A program made the translations under genes and the position numbers. A DNA stretch of 39,146 nucleotides from Paenibacillus sp. (GTDB taxonomy: Bacteria; Bacillota; Bacilli; Paenibacillales; YIM-B00363). The stretch's first letter is position 1. Each line of letters starts with the position of its first letter. The DNA is taken from NCBI GenBank assembly GCA_031181325.1, contig JAPSKX010000026.1, positions 1-39,146 of the forward strand. Reading direction: 5' to 3'. Shown in pieces: positions 32,166 through 39,146 of the stretch. The notes under the pieces were generated by a model. The model did not search any database and had not been told where the DNA came from. It saw nothing but the letters and a program-made list of their open reading frames with translations.

Positions 32166-35100
32166 GCCCGATCCCCTCCTTCGGTCCAGTCGGTATTTCG
32201 AAGCGCACGGTCGATCCCCGATCCGGCGACGACTCGATGGTTAGGCCGCTTCCGTAGACGTGCATCAATCGACGGTGGATGTTCGTGAGGCCGATCCCCC
32301 CGTCGTGCCGTCCCGATAAGATGCGCTCGGCCGTCCCTTCCGCGAAGCCGACTCCGCTATCCGATACGGCGACGACGACGCGGTGCTCCTCCGGCCGGAC
32401 GACGATGCGAACCTCGCCGCCTTCGGGCCGCTTCAAGACGCCGTGACGCAGCGCGTTCTCGACGATCGGCTGGATCGACAGCGGGGGCAGCTGGAACGAC
32501 GCGAATTCCGGCACCTCATGGACGATGCGCATCCGTTCCCCGAAGCGCGCCCGTTCCACGGACAGATACGATTCAACCAGCGTCCATTCCATCGAAAACG
32601 GGACGACGTCGTTCAGGTTGCGCAGATCGAAGCTGTTCTTCAGGTATAAGCCGAAGTCGGTAAGCACCTCGCGCATCCGATCGGGGTCCGTCTCGCTGAG
32701 GCTTGCGATCGTATTGAGCGCGTTGAACAAGAAGTGCGGTTTGATCTGCGCTTGAATGAGCGCCATCTCCATATGCAGCTTCTCTCGCACCGACTGCTTC
32801 AGCTGCAGCAGCGTCCTCACCCGCGCCTTCAGCTCGCTCGAATCGACCGGCTTCAGCACGTAGTCGTTGGCGCCGGCGTCGAAGCCCGCCATCAGGTCGG
32901 CGGGCTGGCTGCGCGCCGTCAGGAACAGCACCGGCAGCTCGTGGAACGAGAAGCGGCTGCGGATGAACCGACACAGCTCGTAGCCCGTCTTGCCGGGCAG
33001 CGAGACGTCGAGCACGACGGCGTCCCATCGCGGCGAGCCCGTGAGCGCGCGCATCGCTTGCGTGCCGTCCGACACCGCATCCACGCTGTACTTCTCGCTC
33101 GTGAGAAGCTCGTACACGACCTTCAGGCTCACCGGGTCGTCCTCGACGAGCAGGATGCGAGGGGCGTCCCGCACCTCCGTGCGGTACGACCCTTCCATCG
33201 CGGGCGGCCGCTCCTTCGTCTCCGGACGCGGCTTCCAACCGGAGACGACCGGATCCGAAGGGGTCGCCCTCGCCTGTTCTTCCAGCCTTGCCGCCGCCGC
33301 GGCGGACGCTTCGAGCGCCGACGGCGGCGCGACGGGCAGCGTAAACCGGAAAGCCGTATGCCTCCCCGGGTTCGACTCGACCGTGATCGAGCCTCGCTGC
33401 AGCTCGACAAGCTTTCTCGTAATCGCAAGCCCCAGCCCCGCGCCCTTCGGGGTCGGTTCGCCGTCGGCGTAGCCTTGGTGGAACTCGTTGAAGATGTCGT
33501 CCAACCGATCCGGAGGGATCCCCTTCCCGTCGTCGGTGACCGACACCTCCACGAACGAACCGACCGTCTCCGCCTCGACGGCGATCGTCTTCGCGTCCGC
33601 GTGCTTCATCGCGTTGTTCAGCAGATTGAACAATATTTGCATCACCCGCTGATCGTCCGCGTACACCTTCGGCAGCTCGCCGCCGATCCGGTTCTCGAAC
33701 CGAACGGACCGATCCTCGGATACGTACGGCAGCAGCTCCCACACCCCGTCCACCGCCGTCCGCAGGTCGACCGGCTTCAGATTGATCTGCATCGTTCCTT
33801 CGTTCAGCCGCGACAGATCGAGAATGTCCTCCAGCAGATGGGACAGATTGCGGCCGGTGGAGACGATCAAGCGGAGCCGCTCCGCCTTCGCGGGTTCGAG
33901 ACCTCCTTCTTCGAGGGTCACCTGAGCCATGTTGATCATGCCGTGCAGCGGCGTACGCAGCTCGTGGGACGTCGTCGCCAGAAACTCGCTCTTCATCCGG
34001 TCGGCGCGCACGAGCTGCTTGGAGGCTTCCTCGACCTGCTTCAAGTTATCGAAGAAGCGCTTGGCGAGCAATACGCCCATCGCGCAGACGAAGGCCAGCA
34101 TCTCGAGCGGGAAGAAGAAGGTGGACGGCTGCAAGCCGAGGAACGTCAGTCCGACGAAGAGATGCTCGTAGAACAAGCACAATGCGCCGAGCAGCGCGTA
34201 CACCGAATCGTTCTTGCTGCTCAGGACGCCCGCAAGCAGCCAGACCATCAAATACAAAGACAAGATCCCTTCGAATCCAATCAATACGTATTCCAAGGAC
34301 GAGTAAAACGATACTTCGCCGAAGAGGCAGACGAGCGCCAGCGCCGCCGCGATGACCGTCGACGCGCGGACCACCCACCGGGACGTGTACCGCGGAAACA
34401 AATAACGGACGAAATACATGATCGTGAAGTAGATCGACAGCGACGACAACGCTTGCAGCTTGCTCTGCCATTCGTACGACAAGGACGGCCACCAGACGAA
34501 CAGCAGCTTCTCGCCGTGCGTCATGCCGAACACCAAGTACGCGAGGAAGAAGCCGCCGAACCAGAACAGCTCCGGGTTTTGCCGGCGCAGGACGTACATC
34601 GCAACGAAGAGCAGACCCAAAGCGAAGAACACGACGCCGATGATCGTCTCGACCATCTTCTCCGCCTGCTCCTCTTGCACGATGTTCTGCATGGTGCCGA
34701 GATGGAACGTATCGAAGATGCCGCCTTGATTGCCGTAGTGGAAGTTGGACGTATGCACGATCAGCGTCAGCGCATCGCCTCGCACGGCGACTTCGGCGAC
34801 GTACGGCGTATTCTGCGGGGACGTGGACGCCTTATCGACGCCGGGCTCGCCGCTGCCGCCGACGCGCTCGCCGGAGACGAACAACGCGTGCGCCGAACGG
34901 ATATTAGAGGAGCGCACCGCAAGCGCGAGGCGGTCTCGATCCGCCTCGGACAAGAGAATTCGCAGCCGATACGTGCCGTAGCCGAACGTCGTGCCCCCCT
35001 CCGCCGTCAACGCGCCGTCCCACTTGCCCGGGACCTGCACGGGAACCGGGCGGAGGACCGCGTCGTCTTCCGCCGCGGGATCTATGAACGCGGACGGAGT

Positions 35101-35277
35101 AAACAGCCATTCCCCCTCCAGCCGGACCGTCCCCCGCTCGGCCAAATTCCATTCCCGCAAGTCCAAGACGCCCGCGACCGCTTGCGGCGACGGGGCTTCG
35201 GCGACGAACAGGGTATACCCCCGAATCATCATAAGCACCGCAAAAGCCGATAAGATCCAAATCTTGTTTCGACGCAT
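32137..35277 (-). CDS. Hybrid sensor with two kinase modules (HisKA and LytS type) and a receiver
   Basis: The protein has 1046 residues. Domain order: N-terminal anchor; extracytoplasmic galactose-binding-like domain (~40-200; LREWNLAERGTVRLEGEWLF, VPVQVPGKWDG, YGTYRLRILL); seven-helix 7TMR-DISM region (~210-408); HisKA with His438 in TTSHELRTPLHG; first ATPase domain with NLLNNAMKHA, DDGKGIP and GAGLGLAIT; a ~50-residue Ala/Pro/Glu linker; a receiver with Asp757 in VVLDVSLPGKTG and Lys809 in YVLKPV; then a second, LytS-type kinase with His848 in QIKPHFLFNALNTIASL and its own ATPase domain (PIVENALRHG, DSGVGF, GGIGLTNIHRRL). Every catalytic motif is intact. The start is uncertain: ATG at 35277 is chosen, TTG at 35298 is open, and neither has a strong ribosome site. 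It overlaps the SARP-type regulator gene by 29 bases. Confidence 0.92.
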   Translation of the reverse strand: MRRNKIWILSAFAVLMMIRGYTLFVAEAPSPQAVAGVLDLREWNLAERGTVRLEGEWLFTPSAFIDPAAEDDAVLRPVPVQVPGKWDGALTAEGGTTFGYGTYRLRILLSEADRDRLALAVRSSNIRSAHALFVSGERVGGSGEPGVDKASTSPQNTPYVAEVAVRGDALTLIVHTSNFHYGNQGGIFDTFHLGTMQNIVQEEQAEKMVETIIGVVFFALGLLFVAMYVLRRQNPELFWFGGFFLAYLVFGMTHGEKLLFVWWPSLSYEWQSKLQALSSLSIYFTIMYFVRYLFPRYTSRWVVRASTVIAAALALVCLFGEVSFYSSLEYVLIGFEGILSLYLMVWLLAGVLSSKNDSVYALLGALCLFYEHLFVGLTFLGLQPSTFFFPLEMLAFVCAMGVLLAKRFFDNLKQVEEASKQLVRADRMKSEFLATTSHELRTPLHGMINMAQVTLEEGGLEPAKAERLRLIVSTGRNLSHLLEDILDLSRLNEGTMQINLKPVDLRTAVDGVWELLPYVSEDRSVRFENRIGGELPKVYADDQRVMQILFNLLNNAMKHADAKTIAVEAETVGSFVEVSVTDDGKGIPPDRLDDIFNEFHQGYADGEPTPKGAGLGLAITRKLVELQRGSITVESNPGRHTAFRFTLPVAPPSALEASAAAAARLEEQARATPSDPVVSGWKPRPETKERPPAMEGSYRTEVRDAPRILLVEDDPVSLKVVYELLTSEKYSVDAVSDGTQAMRALTGSPRWDAVVLDVSLPGKTGYELCRFIRSRFSFHELPVLFLTARSQPADLMAGFDAGANDYVLKPVDSSELKARVRTLLQLKQSVREKLHMEMALIQAQIKPHFLFNALNTIASLSETDPDRMREVLTDFGLYLKNSFDLRNLNDVVPFSMEWTLVESYLSVERARFGERMRIVHEVPEFASFQLPPLSIQPIVENALRHGVLKRPEGGEVRIVVRPEEHRVVVAVSDSGVGFAEGTAERILSGRHDGGIGLTNIHRRLMHVYGSGLTIESSPDRGSTVRFEIPTGPKEGIGLESKSDHSG

Positions 35278-35383
35278 CGGACGACCCGCTTTTCCCAATA
35301 TACGACTCTATGATTTCCATTCTATCAGGAATGAGCGGCCCGCTCTACCCGAAACCGTCGCGCCGCAGACGAAAATCAGCCTT

Positions 35384-35412
35384 CCCGATGGTTCGGGAAG
35401 GCTGAGAATCAG
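35384..35412 (-). terminator. Terminator of the pdaA gene
   Basis: CAGCCTTCCCGA and its exact complement TCGGGAAGGCTG form a 12-bp stem with a short loop a few bases after the stop; on the minus strand it runs into GATTTTCG. Confidence 0.8.
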
Positions 35413-35418
35413 GCTCGG

Positions 35419-36225
35419 CTAGGGCGTCGGGAGGAAGAGCGAATCCAAGCTCTTGAACTCGTAGCCCTGCGATCTAGCGTAATCGATAATTCGCGCCATG
35501 GCGTCCGCATTGTCCTTGGAGACGGAATGCAGCAGCAGGATCGCTCCGGGATGCAGCTGCGCCGTCACCTGCCGGAACGCGTAGTCCGACCCCTTTTGGC
35601 GCTTCGTGTCCCAATCGACGTACGCCGCCGACCAGAACACGTTGACGTAACCGAGACGCTTGCTTACGGCCAGCGTTCGATCGCTGAAGATGCCGCGCGG
35701 CGGGCGGAGGTAGGTCATCTCCTTCTGCTTCGTCGCCGCGGCGACGCCCGCCTTCACGCGCTCCAGCTCCCGCTCGAGGTCCGCGTCCGACACCGTCGTC
35801 AGGTCCGGATGGCTCCACGAATGGTTGCCGATCAAGTGCCCTTCGTCCGCCATGCGGCGCAGCAGCTCCGGCTGCTCCTTGATGTATTGGCCCGTGACGA
35901 AGAAGATGGCCGGCACCTTTTTCTCCTTGAGCACGTCCAAGATTTTGGCGGTGAACCCGTTTTCGTACCCGTTGTCGAACGTCAAATACAGCGTCTTGCG
36001 CGTCGCGTCGCCCGTGAAGAGCGCCCCGTGCTTCTCGATTAAAGACAGGAACGGCTCTTGGGCGATGGACGCCGGCTCCCCGTTCTTGCTTTTCTTAAAC
36101 CCGAAATGATACGGCGTATCCGTCCCCGCCGCAGCCGCGGCCGCCGCGTCCTCGCTCGGGGCGGGACCCGCGGCCGTCAGCAACGCCAGCAGCGTCAGGA
36201 CGGCGCCGAGCTTGCGCCCGATCAT
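35419..36225 (-). CDS. pdaA: Polysaccharide deacetylase, PdaA-type (spore cortex muramic delta-lactam)
   Basis: PdaA removes the acetyl group of muramic acid in the forming spore cortex, a step needed to make muramic delta-lactam and for later germination. The 268-residue precursor has a signal peptide (MIGRKLGAVLTLLALLTAAG) and a NodB domain in which the usual TFDDG motif reads TFDNGYENG (Asp84), the mark of the PdaA branch. The zinc-site motif HSWSHP (His135, His139), RPPRG and a C-terminal LLLHS are all present. ATG at 36225 has AAGGAGGAG seven bases upstream. A promoter matching the forespore sigma-G consensus lies 40-69 bases before it, in line with known forespore expression of pdaA in Bacillus subtilis. 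It is the best evidence in the window that the host makes spores. Confidence 0.93.
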   Translation of the reverse strand: MIGRKLGAVLTLLALLTAAGPAPSEDAAAAAAAGTDTPYHFGFKKSKNGEPASIAQEPFLSLIEKHGALFTGDATRKTLYLTFDNGYENGFTAKILDVLKEKKVPAIFFVTGQYIKEQPELLRRMADEGHLIGNHSWSHPDLTTVSDADLERELERVKAGVAAATKQKEMTYLRPPRGIFSDRTLAVSKRLGYVNVFWSAAYVDWDTKRQKGSDYAFRQVTAQLHPGAILLLHSVSKDNADAMARIIDYARSQGYEFKSLDSLFLPTP

Positions 36226-36264
36226 GGCATGTCTCCTCCTTAAGCGATTCGATCGTCTCTCTGG

Positions 36265-36294
36265 TAATATGCCGCGGTTTTCCGGGTTGCATGC
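36265..36294 (-). promoter_or_regulatory. Sigma-G-like promoter of pdaA
   Basis: On the minus strand GCATG (36290-36294) and CATATTA (36265-36271) are 18 bases apart, agreeing with the sigma-G consensus GNATR and CATNNTA at the accepted spacing. It is placed ~40 bases before the pdaA ATG. Confidence 0.7.
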
Positions 36295-36353
36295 GCGGCT
36301 TTCGCATAAACTCGGGGCGCGGCCCGCGCCGGGGCATGGGAACTGTACGGAAA

Positions 36354-36391
36354 AAGCGGCCGGACGAGGGTTCCCTCATCCGACCGCTTTC
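36354..36391 (-). terminator. Intrinsic terminator of the GGDEF-EAL gene
   Basis: On the minus strand GCGGTCGGATGAGGG pairs with CCTCGTCCGGCCGC and is followed by TTTTT. It separates the GGDEF-EAL gene from pdaA, which therefore needs its own promoter. Confidence 0.85.
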
Positions 36392-36433
36392 GCTGCCGTG
36401 TTCATGATCCAGTCGCCGCCGGCGCGCGGCCGT

Positions 36434-38719
36434 TCAGGAGGCCGGGCGGCCCGCCTTCGCCCACAGCTCCGCCTCGGGCAGCGGCTTAGAGAAATAGTAG
36501 CCTTGAATGACGTCGCAGCCGAGACGGTACATGAACAAGAATTGTTCCTCGGTTTCGACGCCCTCGGCGACGACGAGCAAGTCCAAGCTTTTCGCGAGCG
36601 CGACGATCGCTTTCACGATGCGCCCCTGCTTCTCGTTGTTCAGCACGTCCTTCGTGAAATTCTGCGCGATCTTCAGCGCGTCGATGGGCAATTGGTGCAG
36701 GTCGCTCAGCGAGGAATAGCCGGTGCCGAAGTCGTCCAACGAAATGTTGACGCCGTGCGCCTTGAAACACTCGAGCTTTCGAATCGCCTCGTCGTCCCTC
36801 ATGATGCTCTCCGTAATTTCCAACACGAGCGCCTCCGGCGGCAATCCCGTCTCCCGCAAGATGCCGAGCACCCGGTCTTCGAAGTTCGGCTGTCTGAATT
36901 GAATGGGGGACACGTTCACCGAGATCTCGAACGGTTCCGGGAACGCTTCCAGCCATCGCTTCGCATACCGGCACGCTTCGCGAAGCGCCCATTCGCCGAC
37001 GGGAACGATCAGCCCCGTCTCCTCGGCGAGCGGGATGAACTCCGCCGGGGAGACGAGCGTACCCTTGCGCTGCCATCGGAGCAGCGCTTCCGTCCCGACC
37101 AGCCGGCCGCTGGCCGCTTCGTACATCGGTTGGTAGTGCAGCACGAACTCGCCGCGCTCGAGCGCCCTTCGGAGGGAATGCTCCAGCGTCGCCGTCCGCG
37201 TGAAGCTGCGGTCCAGGTCCTCTGTGAAGAAGCAATGTCGTCCTCCGCCCATCGCCTTAGCCTTGTACATCGCGGCGTCTGCGTTCCGGAGCAGGTCGGC
37301 GGCCGTCCGGGCGTCCTGCGGAAAGACGGCGATGCCGATGCTTGCGCCGGTAAGCAGCTCGCCGCCGTCCAGCACGATCGGCTGCGTCACGCGGCGCATG
37401 AACCGTTCCACCCATTCGCCGATCTCCTTGTCGACGCGCACGCCTCGGAGCAGCACCGTAAACTCGTCACCGCCTCTGCGGGAGACGAGGTGCCCTCCCT
37501 CGGCTGCTTCGATCTGCAGCCGTGCGGCGATTTCCCGAAGCAAGTCGTCCCCGATGTCGTGGCCGTAACTGTCGTTAATGTACTTAAACCGATCGAGGTC
37601 GAGAAAAAGCAGCGCGATGCGCTCCCCGTCCTCCGGTTCGCGCTTCGTCAGCGCTTCGGCGAGCTTTCGCTCGAAGTGCATCCGGTTCGGCAAGCCCGTA
37701 ACCGTATCGTGATTCGCGAGATAGCTCGTCTCGTTCAACAGACGGCTGGTGCCCCATAGCAGCGATCGATTCTCGATCATGACGAACGCTTGCCGAAGCA
37801 TGATCAAACCGACGATGATGCCGTTCGCGACATGGACCTCGAATCGATCCTCGTGATCGTGCCGCAGCAGCGGGAGCACGAGAAGTATCGAGGCGACGCC
37901 GTACGGCAGCAAATAGCGCAAGCTCTCTCCCCAGCCGTTCCTCGTCCGTTCCCGAACGCGATGTTCCTTGCCTCCTAGCGAATAGATGCCTCCGGCGGCG
38001 ATGGCGAACAACGCGAACGCGTACGCTAAATCCATCCAGCTTCCGGTGTCGGTTCCGACGGTGTAGTCGTTCATATACATGATATCGCCCAGGACGAAGA
38101 GCAGCAGTCCCGCCGTAAAGAACCCTTGCACCTTCGGCGCGAACAATCCGCGATAGGCGTATCCGATGAACAGCAAACAGAAGACGATGACCGAATCGGA
38201 CACCGGATAGATGGCGACCGACGCAAGCGCGACCCAATCCTGCTTCTCAAGCAGCATGTCCATATGCGGCTCCATGTAAAATTCCCACATCGCGGCGCCG
38301 ACGACGAGCAGAATGAGGAACGCGTCGATCGCCACCTTCACGCCTTGGAAGACGCTGCGCTCCTTCGCCATCAAATAACAGATCGCCGCGATGAACAGCA
38401 GGGTCTGCCCGTTCCACAACACGTCGGCGACGCTCGGCACGGGCGGCTCGCCCCCTGTCCATGCGTAATAATTCCATATGAATTGAGCGAGGAAATAGAA
38501 TAAGCACCCTGTCGAAATCAAATGCCAGAACGTCCTATAGCTGCCCCGACTCTGCCTTGCTACACAACGCAAGACCCCCCATGCGAAGCCGGGAACGACC
38601 AATAGCAGCGCCAGCATCAGATTCGGAAGCCCGACGCCGTGTTCCCCCGCGAGGAACAGCAGCGCCATATATCCGGCGAACGCGGTCAGCCAAAGCTTTC
38701 GATTGCGATATAGAACCAA
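36434..38719 (-). CDS. Membrane GGDEF-EAL protein (c-di-GMP turnover)
   Basis: The 761-residue protein has an N-terminal membrane region of about nine hydrophobic segments (residues ~10-320, unlike MHYT or DISM), a GGDEF domain with the intact site RRGGDEF at 416-420, and an EAL domain with EALLRW (Glu544), NVSPIQF, LEITESIM, LDDFGTGYSS and EGVETEEQ. One conserved position differs: the normal LKID reads LKIA (Ala685), where the aspartate helps the metal centre of active phosphodiesterases. The cyclase half looks active, while the hydrolase half may be weakened or regulatory. There is no RxxD site before GGDEF. Transcription probably starts at a TATAAT promoter ~65 bases upstream that is overlapped by a 22-base dyad. 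Confidence 0.92.
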   Translation of the reverse strand: MVLYRNRKLWLTAFAGYMALLFLAGEHGVGLPNLMLALLLVVPGFAWGVLRCVARQSRGSYRTFWHLISTGCLFYFLAQFIWNYYAWTGGEPPVPSVADVLWNGQTLLFIAAICYLMAKERSVFQGVKVAIDAFLILLVVGAAMWEFYMEPHMDMLLEKQDWVALASVAIYPVSDSVIVFCLLFIGYAYRGLFAPKVQGFFTAGLLLFVLGDIMYMNDYTVGTDTGSWMDLAYAFALFAIAAGGIYSLGGKEHRVRERTRNGWGESLRYLLPYGVASILLVLPLLRHDHEDRFEVHVANGIIVGLIMLRQAFVMIENRSLLWGTSRLLNETSYLANHDTVTGLPNRMHFERKLAEALTKREPEDGERIALLFLDLDRFKYINDSYGHDIGDDLLREIAARLQIEAAEGGHLVSRRGGDEFTVLLRGVRVDKEIGEWVERFMRRVTQPIVLDGGELLTGASIGIAVFPQDARTAADLLRNADAAMYKAKAMGGGRHCFFTEDLDRSFTRTATLEHSLRRALERGEFVLHYQPMYEAASGRLVGTEALLRWQRKGTLVSPAEFIPLAEETGLIVPVGEWALREACRYAKRWLEAFPEPFEISVNVSPIQFRQPNFEDRVLGILRETGLPPEALVLEITESIMRDDEAIRKLECFKAHGVNISLDDFGTGYSSLSDLHQLPIDALKIAQNFTKDVLNNEKQGRIVKAIVALAKSLDLLVVAEGVETEEQFLFMYRLGCDVIQGYYFSKPLPEAELWAKAGRPAS

Positions 38720-38760
38720 GGGAAAGCCCCCTCGCGCGAAATTCGAACGTCTTTGTTAAA

Positions 38761-38782
38761 TCGGACCAATTGTTTGGTTCGA
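38761..38782. promoter_or_regulatory. Operator-like dyad at the GGDEF-EAL promoter
   Basis: On the minus strand TCGAACCAA, a four-base spacer and TTGGTCCGA form a dyad with eight of nine positions matching. It begins on the last base of the -10 box and covers the expected transcription start. Confidence 0.6.
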
Positions 38783-38811
38783 TTATAGGTCCGCCTCGGA
38801 ATCGATGTCCA
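38782..38811 (-). promoter_or_regulatory. Sigma-A promoter of the GGDEF-EAL gene
   Basis: On the minus strand TGGACA (38806-38811) and a perfect TATAAT (38782-38787) are 18 bases apart, about 65 bases before the ATG at 38719. Confidence 0.65.
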
Positions 38812-38861
38812 TCCCGCGAACCTTACATTACACGCGCGCGATTGTGCCTTTACAAATATAA

Positions 38862-38893
38862 AAACCGCCCCCGAGGCATTGTCGGGAGCGGTG
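38862..38893 (-). terminator. Intrinsic terminator of the cold-shock gene
   Basis: On the minus strand ACCGCTCCCGA pairs with TCGGGGGCGGT and runs into TTTTTAT, about 20 bases after the stop. Confidence 0.9.
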
Positions 38894-38911
38894 TGAGGGT
38901 TCGGCGGCGAT

Positions 38912-39112
38912 TTACAATTTTACGACGTTCTCCGCTTGCGGACCGCGGTTGCCTTGAACCACGTTGAATTCCACGCGTTGACCTTCGTCCAACGTCTTGA
39001 ATCCCTCGCCTTGGATGGCGCTGAAATGAACGAAGACGTCGTCTCCCCCTTCGACCTCGATGAAGCCATACCCTTTTTCCGCGTTAAACCATTTCACTGT
39101 ACCTGTCTGCAT
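38912..39112 (-). CDS. Cold-shock protein (CspA family)
   Basis: The 66-residue protein is a complete cold-shock domain. It has both RNA-binding motifs, KGYGFIEV (RNP1) and VFVHFSAI (RNP2), the start [12 protein letters not shown], and the end [12 protein letters not shown]. It binds single-stranded RNA or DNA and acts as an RNA chaperone in the cytoplasm. ATG at 39112 has GGAGGT nine bases upstream. The leader and promoter lie beyond the right edge, so cold regulation by a long 5' leader cannot be judged. It is monocistronic on this side, ending with a strong terminator. Which of the several Csp paralogues it is cannot be told. Confidence 0.97.
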   Translation of the reverse strand: MQTGTVKWFNAEKGYGFIEVEGGDDVFVHFSAIQGEGFKTLDEGQRVEFNVVQGNRGPQAENVVKL

Positions 39113-39146
39113 GCTGTGTGTACCTCCACAATAAAGTCTACCGTTG

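Noticed and set aside
32734-35253. Open frame of 839 codons on the plus strand, opposite the sensor kinase gene
   Set aside because: It mirrors the third-position GC of the real gene, is rich in Arg, Gln and His with no domain motif, and has no ribosome site. The minus-strand kinase has a full set of motifs.
35333-35345. GAGCGG-C-CCGCTC palindrome upstream of the double-kinase gene as an operator
   Set aside because: Short GC palindromes are expected by chance in this composition, and no convincing promoter could be placed next to it.

Overview
This window looks like a chromosomal segment of a spore-forming, high-GC member of the Bacillota, most likely Paenibacillaceae (Paenibacillus or a close relative). 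The reasons are the strong AGGAGG-type ribosome binding sites, frequent GTG and TTG starts, a PdaA-type spore-cortex deacetylase behind a sigma-G-like promoter, a guanidine-I riboswitch with a paired SMR exporter, DUF2294/MpsC and PadR genes, and GC-rich codon use. No tRNA, rRNA, CRISPR array, insertion sequence or prophage gene was seen. The genus is an inference.

Layout. 1-5720 is mostly plus strand: the 3' part of an ECF41/SigJ-like sigma factor, uppP, an RluA-type pseudouridine synthase with a long Arg/Gly-rich N-terminus, two small orphan proteins transcribed divergently, a Ser/Thr protein kinase, a small His/Tyr-rich protein, and a glutathione peroxidase. 5725-15735 is entirely minus strand. 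Read in the direction of transcription it holds a PadR-led run of membrane genes (padR-like, a HAAS-like membrane protein, DedA, ExoD, DUF2294), a hairpin, an FdhF-like molybdoenzyme with fdhD, an AraC regulator, and two FAD oxidoreductases. One of these oxidoreductases carries a HEAT-like C-terminal half. 15736-16742 is a divergent control region: padR promoter and operator on one side, a guanidine-I riboswitch and gdnC-gdnD on the other.

16743-25450 holds a lipoprotein, a cation diffusion facilitator, a glutaminyl-tRNA synthetase, and a two-component system followed by a three-gene ABC transporter of the bacitracin/lantibiotic-resistance layout. 25453-38719 is dominated by signalling. It contains three membrane proteins with GGDEF or GGDEF-EAL output and three different sensor regions, a CheY-like single receiver, a Gfo/Idh/MocA dehydrogenase, and a 1046-residue sensor protein with two separate kinase modules. 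That sensor overlaps a receiver-SARP/BTAD regulator. pdaA lies among these genes, and a cold-shock protein closes the window.

How the genes relate. uppP (dephosphorylation of undecaprenyl diphosphate), DedA (possible lipid-carrier flipping), the Bcr-like transporter and pdaA all act on the envelope or cortex, but they sit in separate units. The least ordinary items are the double-kinase hybrid with its SARP-type partner, the FAD-HEAT fusion, several clear but unassigned dyads at promoters (padR, the GGDEF-EAL gene, glnS), and a hairpin that covers the ribosome binding site of the DUF2294 gene. All assignments rest on reading motifs by eye; no database search was run.
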